From JBKCUK01 sp046318415 (GTDB lineage: Bacteria > Pseudomonadota > Alphaproteobacteria > Caedimonadales > Caedimonadaceae): 64,000 nt of DNA. Positions 1 through 7,608 of this stretch are shown one piece after another. The stretch is from contig JBKCUK010000009.1 in NCBI GenBank assembly GCA_046318415.1, positions 62,001-126,000 of the forward strand, in the 5' to 3' direction. The stretch's first letter is position 1; every line of letters starts with the position of its first letter. The notes beneath the pieces were generated by a model. The model saw only the letters and a program-made list of their open reading frames with translations, ran no database searches and was not told the origin of the DNA. The translations under genes and the position numbers were made by a program.

Positions 1-74
1 ACCGCCTTAAAAGTCTGATTTGAATGGGAAAATTCTCCTTGAAGCCAGACGGCAAGAAACATCTTGGGAGGATT

Positions 75-1244
75 TTAGTCAAAGTGCTTGAACAATGTAC
101 TCAGCGCATGGTCGGCATCACGGTGCTGGGCATACTCCAGGCGGGCCTCATAGACGGCAGCAAGGGTGTCCGGAATCACGGGGCGAAGGCTTTGCAAAGC
201 CAGGGCTGCATCCTGGAATAGGCGATCATTGAGGGCTTGCTCAAAAAGGGCGCGGCAACTTTCAACGGGGTGCGGGTAATGGGCGACCAGCTCCTTGACC
301 TTATGCAGGCGATCAAAGGGACTAAGACCCTCAAAAGCTTGGGCATAAAGCAGAGCATGTTTCGCCTCGGGATGCTGCTGCCATGCGTACTCAGCCATAC
401 GACGCAGGCGGCGATGTTGCCCTTGGGCCAAAAGATAGGGCGCCAAAGCGTCAATGAGGGCAGTAGATGTGGGCAAGGCGGCATACGCGTCTTCAAGAAC
501 GTCACGGGCGCGCACAGCCTGGCCCTGGGAGGCCAGTTGCGTCGCATACCTGACGATGGCTGGCCCAAAAACATTTGCCACCTCATGGGAGAGATTTTTT
601 TGCGACTTGCTTAAAGTGTTCAGCAGCGCCAGCACATCTTGGGCGCGATCCAAATGACAAAGGGCCTGTACCCGAAGGGCGATGAACGCAACAGAATCGG
701 TATCAAACGCGCTGCCTGCCTCCGCGAGCGACAGCGCCTCATGGACTTTTCCCTGGCACCACGCCATGCGCGCCAAGAAAAGGTAGGCCGGCGTGCGCCA
801 CTTTTCATCCTGTAGCAGCGCTCTTAACGACATGTCGACTGTCCTGGGGTCTTGCGCATCGGGGCGATCAGCCAGCTCTGCAAAGAGGGCCACCGATCCC
901 TCGCCAAGGTCTCGTAAGGATTCCAATGACTGCTGGTAAAGACTTGGAATTTGTAAGATACGCGCCTTAAGGAGATTCTCAAGACTTTGAAGTCGCCGCT
1001 GTTGGGCTTCACGGGCACGATGCTCGCGAAGGCGGGTTGGAAAATGCAAGACCCAGGTCATACCTTTTAAGATATAGGTTCCGGGTAAAAAAACGAGAAC
1101 CAACGCCCCCATGGCCACCCAGAGGGGCATTTCGACTTGATAGCCAAAAGCATCCAAAATGAGGCGTGCAGGATGAAGGGCTACCCACCACAAACCCAGG
1201 GCAAGGGCAACAAGCCCCAGACCTAGGAGAATCCATCGACTCAC
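75..1244 (-). CDS. hemY: HemY-like inner-membrane TPR protein
   Basis: This 389-residue protein has the HemY layout: two N-terminal membrane segments (about residues 4-22 and 40-60), then a long helical region of TPR-like repeats to the C-terminus. HemY proteins of proteobacteria sit in the inner membrane, are encoded at the end of the heme operon, and are thought to assist late heme synthesis; they are not the protoporphyrinogen oxidase also called HemY in Gram-positives. The start is a GTG whose last bases overlap the stop of the upstream Mic60-like gene (GTGA junction at 1241-1244), which indicates translational coupling. It is the last gene of hemC-hemD-mic60-hemY. The family call rests on layout and position, since TPR sequences diverge quickly. 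Confidence 0.8.
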   Translation of the reverse strand: MSRWILLGLGLVALALGLWWVALHPARLILDAFGYQVEMPLWVAMGALVLVFLPGTYILKGMTWVLHFPTRLREHRAREAQQRRLQSLENLLKARILQIPSLYQQSLESLRDLGEGSVALFAELADRPDAQDPRTVDMSLRALLQDEKWRTPAYLFLARMAWCQGKVHEALSLAEAGSAFDTDSVAFIALRVQALCHLDRAQDVLALLNTLSKSQKNLSHEVANVFGPAIVRYATQLASQGQAVRARDVLEDAYAALPTSTALIDALAPYLLAQGQHRRLRRMAEYAWQQHPEAKHALLYAQAFEGLSPFDRLHKVKELVAHYPHPVESCRALFEQALNDRLFQDAALALQSLRPVIPDTLAAVYEARLEYAQHRDADHALSTLFKHFD

Positions 1245-2128
1245 GACATCTGCCCTTTAAACAGCGCCTCCATAAATGTCGCTTCCAGTTCTTTAAGAAG
1301 TTCCGTCACCTCGGCGCGAGCCCGCGCATGGGCAATCCACTTTTCCAACATAGGACGCAAATTCGCATCTGCTTCCAATGCGCCTTCTGCTGTCTTAATC
1401 GCAGCACTCAGATTTCCCGCCTGCATCGCCTTCAAGAGATCTGCTTTGATGTCGGCGCTCGCCCCGTTGGTGGCGGCCTTTCCGATGTGAATGAGGGACT
1501 TCAGCTTATCCCACAGCTTTTGCAGCAATCCTGGCTCGCCCGAATTGTCAGGCCCAGAAAGGGTACGGGTTTTAAATTCCAGCGCCCGTGCTTGTTCAAA
1601 AAGCGCCATGGGTGTTGGAACTCCTAACTCGGCAAAAGCCTGCAACCGTCCCAAAAGCGCCTGCATCTCGGGCGCCGCTTCCCCAAGCGCACGCATCAAC
1701 GCCTCAAGTTCTGTCAGGAACGGACCACCATGCATCAGCGCCGAACGTAAATCGATATAGGCACGAAGTTTGCTGTGGTCAGGCACCGGAAACTTAGGCG
1801 CCTCTTGACCTTTGACCAGGTCTTTGAGGGCATTGACCACACTCTCTGCCGTGCTGACTTCGCCCGAGCTTTTTCCGGATGATTTTAGAGAGTCAACCTC
1901 TTGCTGCAAAGCCTGCACGCGCTTCTCCAGATCGGCAAGGTGCTCGGCTGTGGTTGCAAATTTTCCGGCCACCACATGGGACTTTGAGGTCATCATCACA
2001 ACGCCCACGGCAGCAACCACACCCACAGCGGCAATCAGCATGTAAAGTTTTTTTGCATCGCCCATCCCGCGGTGAGCGGCGCTTTTGGCTTCTGTTCCTG
2101 TACCCGTATTTTGGTCTTCGATCATCAC
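1241..2128 (-). CDS. Mic60/mitofilin-like inner-membrane protein
   Basis: This 295-residue protein has a short polar N-terminus, one membrane anchor (about residues 28-46), a coiled-coil stretch (about 60-85, AEHLADLEKRVQALQQEVD) and a helical C-terminal domain resembling the mitofilin domain. Alphaproteobacterial Mic60 homologues are encoded between hemD and hemY, and this gene lies exactly there, overlapping both neighbours by 4 bases. The family is known for shaping intracytoplasmic membranes and is the bacterial relative of the mitochondrial cristae-junction protein. The family assignment comes from topology and synteny more than from strong sequence motifs. Its function in this organism is unknown. 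Confidence 0.78.
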   Translation of the reverse strand: MMIEDQNTGTGTEAKSAAHRGMGDAKKLYMLIAAVGVVAAVGVVMMTSKSHVVAGKFATTAEHLADLEKRVQALQQEVDSLKSSGKSSGEVSTAESVVNALKDLVKGQEAPKFPVPDHSKLRAYIDLRSALMHGGPFLTELEALMRALGEAAPEMQALLGRLQAFAELGVPTPMALFEQARALEFKTRTLSGPDNSGEPGLLQKLWDKLKSLIHIGKAATNGASADIKADLLKAMQAGNLSAAIKTAEGALEADANLRPMLEKWIAHARARAEVTELLKELEATFMEALFKGQMS

Positions 2129-2877
2129 TTCCCCTCCTGTTGTCTCATATGTTGGCGCACCATCTCTATCATAGCGCGATCTTCTTGAGGCTCAACCACA
2201 TGGATGGTCACCCCTTTTAAACCTCTCAAGCCATCGGCAATGACTGAACTCAAACAGATGGCCTGCAGATCCTGGATATCTTCGCTGCTCACTAAGTGCT
2301 TAAAAAGTTTCGCATTAGCTAAGGAATAAAACAAGGCATACCCAATAGAACCCAACCTAAGGCCCTCGCGCACAGGATGCGGCAAATGATCGAGGCTTTG
2401 TGTTTCATAGACCACATACCGCCTTACATCATAGCCCCTCTGACCAAGTGCCGTGCTAAGATCAAGGCGCACCTCCTGGCCCGAAAGGTAGAGGGCTCTG
2501 CCCTTCTTTGGCCCCACCGCGCAAAACAATTCAAGAAGACTTTGCGCAGATCCCTCTGCGACGTGCACAGCGCGAAATCCTGCCACCCTTACTGCCGCAG
2601 CCGTCGCAGATCCGACGGCAAAAATGGGAGTCTCCTGATCCAGCTTTAAGGCGACCAGACCAGGAAGCGCATTTTGGCTGGAGAGCAAGATGGCCGTTGG
2701 TTTTGGATCTTCGTGAGGTTCAAATTTTGGGAATGCTATGTGGTGCAGCGGACACATGACGGGCTCGACACCCATATCCATCAAGGCTGCGGCGGTGCGC
2801 TCAGCTAAGGGCTGGGGTCTCGTGATCAAGACCCGCTTTGATGCGCCTGCAACCATGTCTTCATCTCCTGCCCCCAT
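2125..2877 (-). CDS. hemD: uroporphyrinogen-III synthase HemD
   Basis: HemD closes and isomerises hydroxymethylbilane to uroporphyrinogen III in tetrapyrrole synthesis. The 250-residue product starts its fold with VLITRPQPLAERTAAAL, typical of this poorly conserved family, followed by two Rossmann-like halves. It directly follows hemC and overlaps its 3' end. Two starts are possible: ATG at 2877 with GAGGAGG seven bases upstream, or ATG at 2856 with an AGGAG eight bases upstream; both lie inside hemC. The 3' end overlaps the Mic60-like gene by 4 bases. Identification rests on the N-terminal motif, length and operon position. Confidence 0.88.
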   Translation of the reverse strand: MGAGDEDMVAGASKRVLITRPQPLAERTAAALMDMGVEPVMCPLHHIAFPKFEPHEDPKPTAILLSSQNALPGLVALKLDQETPIFAVGSATAAAVRVAGFRAVHVAEGSAQSLLELFCAVGPKKGRALYLSGQEVRLDLSTALGQRGYDVRRYVVYETQSLDHLPHPVREGLRLGSIGYALFYSLANAKLFKHLVSSEDIQDLQAICLSSVIADGLRGLKGVTIHVVEPQEDRAMIEMVRQHMRQQEGK

Positions 2878-3740
2878 GTGTGGGCCTCCTCAAGGGCCTG
2901 ATCGGGCGCAAATTCTCCCCGCTTTTGGAGGGTCTTCGTGCCATCCACTGTTGCCACAAACGCATGAAAGTCGATCATGCCAGCAGGCGTTAGGATGGCA
3001 TGGGCTGCGATCGGCGTACGGCACGACCCATCAATCGCCTGCAAAAAGGTGCGCTCGATCTCCACCACCTGGGCCGTCGGCCCGTGATTGAGACCTGCCA
3101 ATATCTCCTGCATTTGGGTATCCGCCACTCGGCATTGCAGACCAATGACACCCTGAGCCACAGCCGGCACAAAGCTCTCAATGGATAAAGGCATGGCGTG
3201 ATCCGGCTGTAATCCAAGACGCTTCAAACCAGCGGCCGCAAGGAGGGTGGCCTCGGCATGCCCATCGGCGAGCTTTTTGAGACGCGTATTCACATTACCC
3301 CGCAGCGTCACCACTTGAACATCCGGACGCAGGGCTAACACTTGGGCCTGACGCCGCAGTGAAGACGTCCCCACCCTGCTGCCCTTTGGCAGTGCGTCGA
3401 GACTTATCCCATCCCGTGATAACCAAATATCCCTGGCATCTTCACGGGGCAGATAGGAGGGGATAATTAGGCCTTCGGGCAGGATTGTGGCCACATCTTT
3501 CATGGAATGAACCGCCAAATCCACGCGACACTGCAGAAGGGCTTCCTCAATTTCCTTTGTAAACAAGCCCTTGCCGCCCCATTCGGTCAGACGCTCGTGA
3601 TGGATGAGATCTCCAGTCGTGGTCATGGTGATCACTTCAACCGTGACATCAGGACAGACGTTTTTGAGACAATCTGCCACCATCTCAGCCTGTTTACGGG
3701 CCAGAGGGCTCGCCCGAGTGCCAATACGCACATGCTTCAT
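2826..3740 (-). CDS. hemC: porphobilinogen deaminase HemC
   Basis: HemC (hydroxymethylbilane synthase) polymerises four porphobilinogens into the linear tetrapyrrole hydroxymethylbilane. The 304-residue length is normal. Visible hallmarks are the N-terminal RIGTRASPLARKQAE, the HSMKDV segment, GTSSLRRQAQ and RGNVNTRL around the substrate site, and GSCRTPIAAHA carrying the cysteine that binds the dipyrromethane cofactor. It is the first gene of a minus-strand heme operon and is transcribed away from tsaD across a 68-base gap. Identification is secure. Confidence 0.98.
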   Translation of the reverse strand: MKHVRIGTRASPLARKQAEMVADCLKNVCPDVTVEVITMTTTGDLIHHERLTEWGGKGLFTKEIEEALLQCRVDLAVHSMKDVATILPEGLIIPSYLPREDARDIWLSRDGISLDALPKGSRVGTSSLRRQAQVLALRPDVQVVTLRGNVNTRLKKLADGHAEATLLAAAGLKRLGLQPDHAMPLSIESFVPAVAQGVIGLQCRVADTQMQEILAGLNHGPTAQVVEIERTFLQAIDGSCRTPIAAHAILTPAGMIDFHAFVATVDGTKTLQKRGEFAPDQALEEAHTWGQEMKTWLQAHQSGS

Positions 3741-3780
3741 GGAAAAAACTTGAAGTCCACTTTTATTCTATGATTGATAA

Positions 3781-3799
3781 ATCCTAACCGATTTAGGAT
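3781..3799. repeat. short inverted repeat in the hemC/tsaD gap
   Basis: ATCCTAA and TTAGGAT form a perfect 7-base inverted repeat around a CCGAT spacer. It ends about 10 bases before the tsaD start and lies upstream of divergent hemC. It could be an operator or a weak leader hairpin near the tsaD ribosome-binding site. No known binding-site class is recognised, and a repeat of this size could occur by chance. Confidence 0.35.
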
Positions 3800-3808
3800 G
3801 GAAGAACC

Positions 3809-4864
3809 ATGATCGTTTTGGGAATCGAGACCAGTTGTGATGAAACGTCTGCTGCCGTGGTCGACGCCACGCGGACCATTCGCGCCCACATTGTCGCAAC
3901 GCAACTTGAGGAACATCAGCGCTATGGCGGCGTGGTGCCGGAAATTGGCGCACGCGCCCACCTGGAAAAGCTACCCCAAATCGTATCGGAGACCCTGCGC
4001 CAGGCCAATCTGGGATTAGAGGACATCGACGGCATTGCCGCCACCGCAGGACCTGGACTCATTGGTGGTTTAATCGTGGGGGTGGTTTTTGCAAAAAGCC
4101 TTGCCCTCGTTCACAAAAAACCTTTTCTCGCCGTGAATCACCTGGCTGCCCATGGGCTGACGCCAAGACTCAGCGATAATGTCGAATTTCCTTACCTCCT
4201 GCTCTTGGTCTCCGGCGGGCATTGTCAGTTGATCGTCGTCAAAAGCCCCCTCCACTTCCAGGTTCTGGGCAGTACCATGGATGATGCGGCAGGCGAGTGT
4301 TTCGACAAGACCGCGCGACTCTTGAACTTACCCTATCCCGGCGCCCCGCGCTTAGAAGCTGTTGCGCGGCAGGGTGATGCTGAACGCTTTCGCTTTCCAA
4401 GGCCCCTCTTGCACCACCCAGATCCAAACTTGAAGTGTAGTTTTTCGTTCTCTGGCTTAAAAACGGCCGTTCGGCAAAGTGTGTCCCAAATCGACCAGCT
4501 CAGCGCGCAAGATATCTCGGACGTAGCGGCCTCGTTCCAAGCAGCTGTGGCAGATATCTTGGCCTCAAGAACGTCTAATGCCCTTGCTGTTTGTAAAGAA
4601 TTGCAGCAACCCCTCACGGCCGTTGTCGTTGCTGGCGGCGTGGCTGCGAACCAATACTTACGAGGTCGTTTGCAAGCCGTGAGTGAAGCCCATGGGCTTC
4701 CTTTCGTGGCCCCGCCCCTGAATTTGTGCACCGATAACGGCGCCATGATCGCTTGGGCAGGGCTTGAAAAACTGCGCCTGGGGGCCGATGACCCCCTCGA
4801 TTTTCGTGCAACACCACGCTGGCCGTTGCAAGATCTGCAACTTCCTGGCACCGTAAGAAACTAA
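3809..4864 (+). CDS. tsaD: tRNA N6-adenosine threonylcarbamoyltransferase TsaD
   Basis: TsaD transfers the threonylcarbamoyl group to A37 of ANN-decoding tRNAs, working with TsaB and TsaE, neither of which is in this window. The 351-residue product begins with IETSCDETSAAVV, carries the metal-binding HLAAH motif of the HxxxH type, and shows LVSGGH, DDAAGE and the late VVAGGVAANQYLR segment, all standard for the ASKHA-fold Kae1/TsaD family. Length is normal. It is the first plus-strand gene after the heme operon and is followed 28 bases later by gpsA. Identification is secure. Confidence 0.97.
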   Translation: MIVLGIETSCDETSAAVVDATRTIRAHIVATQLEEHQRYGGVVPEIGARAHLEKLPQIVSETLRQANLGLEDIDGIAATAGPGLIGGLIVGVVFAKSLALVHKKPFLAVNHLAAHGLTPRLSDNVEFPYLLLLVSGGHCQLIVVKSPLHFQVLGSTMDDAAGECFDKTARLLNLPYPGAPRLEAVARQGDAERFRFPRPLLHHPDPNLKCSFSFSGLKTAVRQSVSQIDQLSAQDISDVAASFQAAVADILASRTSNALAVCKELQQPLTAVVVAGGVAANQYLRGRLQAVSEAHGLPFVAPPLNLCTDNGAMIAWAGLEKLRLGADDPLDFRATPRWPLQDLQLPGTVRN

Positions 4865-4892
4865 GTTGCGACAAATAAAGGTAAAATGAACC

Positions 4893-5897
4893 ATGACCAC
4901 CATTAGCGTTTTTGGCGCTGGCGCTTGGGGCGGAGCCCTTGCATTCACAGCTGCACGGGCCGGGCATAAAACCATCTTGTGGGATAACGAAGAAAGCCGA
5001 GCCATCCAGCTTCGCAAAAAGCGCGAAATTTTTGATCGACTTCCGGGTATTCCCCTTCCCCAAGATATGGTGATCACCAGCGATCCAACCGAGGCGTGTG
5101 CGGCGGACATTATCTTGTTGGTCATGCCAGCCCAGGTGATGCGCCAGGCACTTCAGTTCTTCCGCCCCCATCTGCGCCCAGAGAGCTATTTTGTGATCTG
5201 CAGCAAGGGAATCGAGATTTCTTCAGGCAGCCTGATGACAGAAGTGGTGCGCGATGTTTTGCCAGAGCATGGACTTTCGGTGCTCTCTGGACCGAACTTT
5301 GCCACCGAAGTGGCCCAAGGTCTTCCAGCAGCATCTACCCTTGCCTCGGAAGATTTATCCACCGCCAGAATGTTGGCCAGCACCCTTAGTCATCCAGGAT
5401 TTCGCATTTATCCATGTGAGGATGTGACCGGCGTGGCGCTTGCTGGCGCCTTGAAAAACGTGATTGCGATCGCAGCCGGCATTGCCACAGCCGCAGGCCT
5501 GGGCGAGAACGCCCGTGCAGCCCTGATCACCCAAGGCTTGAATGAAATGACCCGGTTTGGCTTATCCCGTGGTGCGCGCGAAGAGACGTTTTTAAGCATG
5601 GCCGGCATGGGAGACCTGCTGCTGACGTGCGCGTCATCCTTGTCGCGAAACTTCTCCTTTGGCCTTGATATTGGCCGTACGGGTGAAGTCAGCCTTAGCG
5701 CCAATGCTCCGCTGGTTGAAGGGTACTACACCGCCAAGATTGTCTGCAGTTTAGCGGCAAAGGCGAACGTCGACATGCCCGTATGTGAAACCGTTTACCG
5801 CATCCTATACGACGCTGCCCCACCTGAAGAGGCCATGCGTGAACTGATGGCCCACCCACTCAATCGAGAGCGTCCCAATGGCTTACTGGCTGGTTAA
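4893..5897 (+). CDS. gpsA: glycerol-3-phosphate dehydrogenase [NAD(P)+] GpsA
   Basis: GpsA reduces dihydroxyacetone phosphate to sn-glycerol 3-phosphate, the backbone for phospholipids. The 334-residue product opens with the Rossmann motif VFGAGAWGGALA, then has SGPNFATEVAQG and GALKNVIAIAAG, which carries the catalytic lysine, and the C-terminal substrate domain (LVEGYYTAK). It is in the usual alphaproteobacterial neighbourhood after tsaD. Its last 20 bases overlap the EVE-domain gene, so the two are likely co-translated. Confidence 0.97.
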   Translation: MTTISVFGAGAWGGALAFTAARAGHKTILWDNEESRAIQLRKKREIFDRLPGIPLPQDMVITSDPTEACAADIILLVMPAQVMRQALQFFRPHLRPESYFVICSKGIEISSGSLMTEVVRDVLPEHGLSVLSGPNFATEVAQGLPAASTLASEDLSTARMLASTLSHPGFRIYPCEDVTGVALAGALKNVIAIAAGIATAAGLGENARAALITQGLNEMTRFGLSRGAREETFLSMAGMGDLLLTCASSLSRNFSFGLDIGRTGEVSLSANAPLVEGYYTAKIVCSLAAKANVDMPVCETVYRILYDAAPPEEAMRELMAHPLNRERPNGLLAG

Positions 5898-6291
5898 ATC
5901 AGAGCCCAGCGCCTGGTCCTGGGACATGCAGGTGGAGGCCGGTGTCACCAACTGGGACGGTGTGCGCAACTATCAGGCCGCCAACAACTTAAAGGCCATG
6001 GCCCTTGGTGATTTGGCCTTCTTTTACCACTCGGTGGATCAACGCCAGATAGTCGGTATTGTGCGTGTGTGTCAAACTTATCATCCAGACCCAAGCGACC
6101 CCACGGGCAGGTTTGGCATGGTCAAAGTTGAGACCGTTAAAGCCCTTGAAACGCCCGTATCTTTACAGCAAATCAAAGAGCATCCCCACCTGCAGCACCT
6201 TGCCCTTGTTCGGCAATCCAGACTTTCCGTGATGCCTATCGACCAAGATTCGTGGCAAATCCTCTGTCATATGGGTGGTGTTACGCCATGA
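5878..6291 (+). CDS. EVE-domain protein
   Basis: This 137-residue protein is a single EVE domain: it opens with YWLVKSEP and continues with WDGVRNYQAANNL and LGDLAFFYHS, the standard EVE signature. EVE domains belong to the PUA-like fold and are associated with binding of modified nucleic-acid bases. The start lies within gpsA and the stop overlaps the next start (ATGA at 6288-6291), so it is part of a tight tsaD-gpsA-EVE set common in alphaproteobacteria. Its exact cellular role is not known. Confidence 0.93.
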   Translation: MAYWLVKSEPSAWSWDMQVEAGVTNWDGVRNYQAANNLKAMALGDLAFFYHSVDQRQIVGIVRVCQTYHPDPSDPTGRFGMVKVETVKALETPVSLQQIKEHPHLQHLALVRQSRLSVMPIDQDSWQILCHMGGVTP

Positions 6292-7541
6292 GCCCAGCCT
6301 TTCCACTGGCGGGAATCGTGACGGGCACACTGGTTGGCACAAGTCTGATCGCCAGCGTATTCTCTCCCAAAAGTGCCGTCCTTGGCCTCATTCTGTCCAC
6401 CCTTGGCCTATGGGGTAGCCTTTATTATCAGGGCTATCGCCTTCAATGGGCGCCTTCGTGGTGGCGTGGCGGGCTTGTGCTGAGTGTCTGTTATGGGGCC
6501 CTCAGCAGCCTATGGTCCGTCTCACCCCATGATTCACTCATGCTAAGCCTTCGCCTTCTTGGACTTTTTGCAGCAGGAAGCCTCCTCCTTGGCGGGGTCG
6601 AACTTTTTTCAAAGCGGGATCAAGAGGTCTTTCGCACGTGCCTGGTGTTGAGCATCGTTTTAGTGTTTATTTTGCTAACCATTGAGCTTCAAACCGACTC
6701 AAAGCTCTACAGCCTTCTGGCCAGCAGCGAACCCAGAATCACCCGCTACAACCGCATCCTGACAACCCTTTCCATCATCATTTGGCCCCTGAGTCGCAGC
6801 CTTTGGGGTCCCCATGTGACCCGGTTTGCGGCCCCTGCCCTGCTGGTGGTGACACTCAATATTCTAGGTCAATTTGAGTGCGATGCCGCTTTGGTTGGCT
6901 TTATCCTCGGCCTTTTGATGCTGCCCATAGCCCTTAAGGTGAGGCCACGCTTGGTCACCTGGATGGTGTGCACGCCTTTGGTTATTGGCACGCTCGCGGC
7001 ACCCTTACTACCCTTGCATGTGATTTCCCCGGAAAAGATGCAGGTGATGGCACCCGCCATACGCGACTTTAGCTATCATCATCGCCTGCATATCTGGCAT
7101 TTCACCGCCAGCAAAATCATGGAAAAGCCGCTGACTGGTTGGGGTTTAGATGCATCACGCCAGCCCCTATTCGCCAATGCTCGCGGCGGCTGGACCCAAC
7201 CCAATCCCGACACCCGCCCAGGCCAGCCAGCCATGATGACCGTGCAAGATCAACGCCTGCTGTCGATTCACCCGCATAATCTGCCTTTGCAAGTATGGCT
7301 TGAGTTGGGCCTACCCGGTGCCTTGCTGTTGTGCGTCATGTTTGTGGTTTTGTTCACGCGGCTTGAGCAACTGTTTCAAGAGCGCAAAGATTACGCCTTT
7401 GCTGTCAGCGGTATTGTTTCAGGGCTTTTTAGCACCTTCGTGAGTTTTGGGGCGTGGGGCGGTGCCTGGCTCGCCAGTTTGTGGATGGCGGCTGCGATTT
7501 TTCTGGCGCTTCGTCAGATGAGAGGGGACGTTAACACATAG
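6288..7541 (+). CDS. O-antigen polymerase/ligase-family membrane protein (Wzy/WaaL type)
   Basis: This protein of about 417 residues has roughly ten hydrophobic membrane segments and, near residues 335-355, the motif SIHPHNLPLQVWLELGLPGA, which matches the periplasmic loop and following helix of the Wzy_C (O-antigen ligase/polymerase) family. Such proteins polymerise O-units or ligate glycans to lipid A-core. The start at 6288 overlaps the EVE stop; an upstream in-frame GTG at 6252 lies inside the EVE gene and is less likely. Whether it is a ligase or a polymerase cannot be read from the sequence. It precedes a CapD-like gene, which fits surface glycan work. Confidence 0.85.
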   Translation: MSPAFPLAGIVTGTLVGTSLIASVFSPKSAVLGLILSTLGLWGSLYYQGYRLQWAPSWWRGGLVLSVCYGALSSLWSVSPHDSLMLSLRLLGLFAAGSLLLGGVELFSKRDQEVFRTCLVLSIVLVFILLTIELQTDSKLYSLLASSEPRITRYNRILTTLSIIIWPLSRSLWGPHVTRFAAPALLVVTLNILGQFECDAALVGFILGLLMLPIALKVRPRLVTWMVCTPLVIGTLAAPLLPLHVISPEKMQVMAPAIRDFSYHHRLHIWHFTASKIMEKPLTGWGLDASRQPLFANARGGWTQPNPDTRPGQPAMMTVQDQRLLSIHPHNLPLQVWLELGLPGALLLCVMFVVLFTRLEQLFQERKDYAFAVSGIVSGLFSTFVSFGAWGGAWLASLWMAAAIFLALRQMRGDVNT

Positions 7542-7608
7542 GCCATGGTACTCCCTTGCCCGCAGTGGTATAGAAAAAGAGAAGGGAATCAAGGAGTAAG
7601 GAGCGCCC

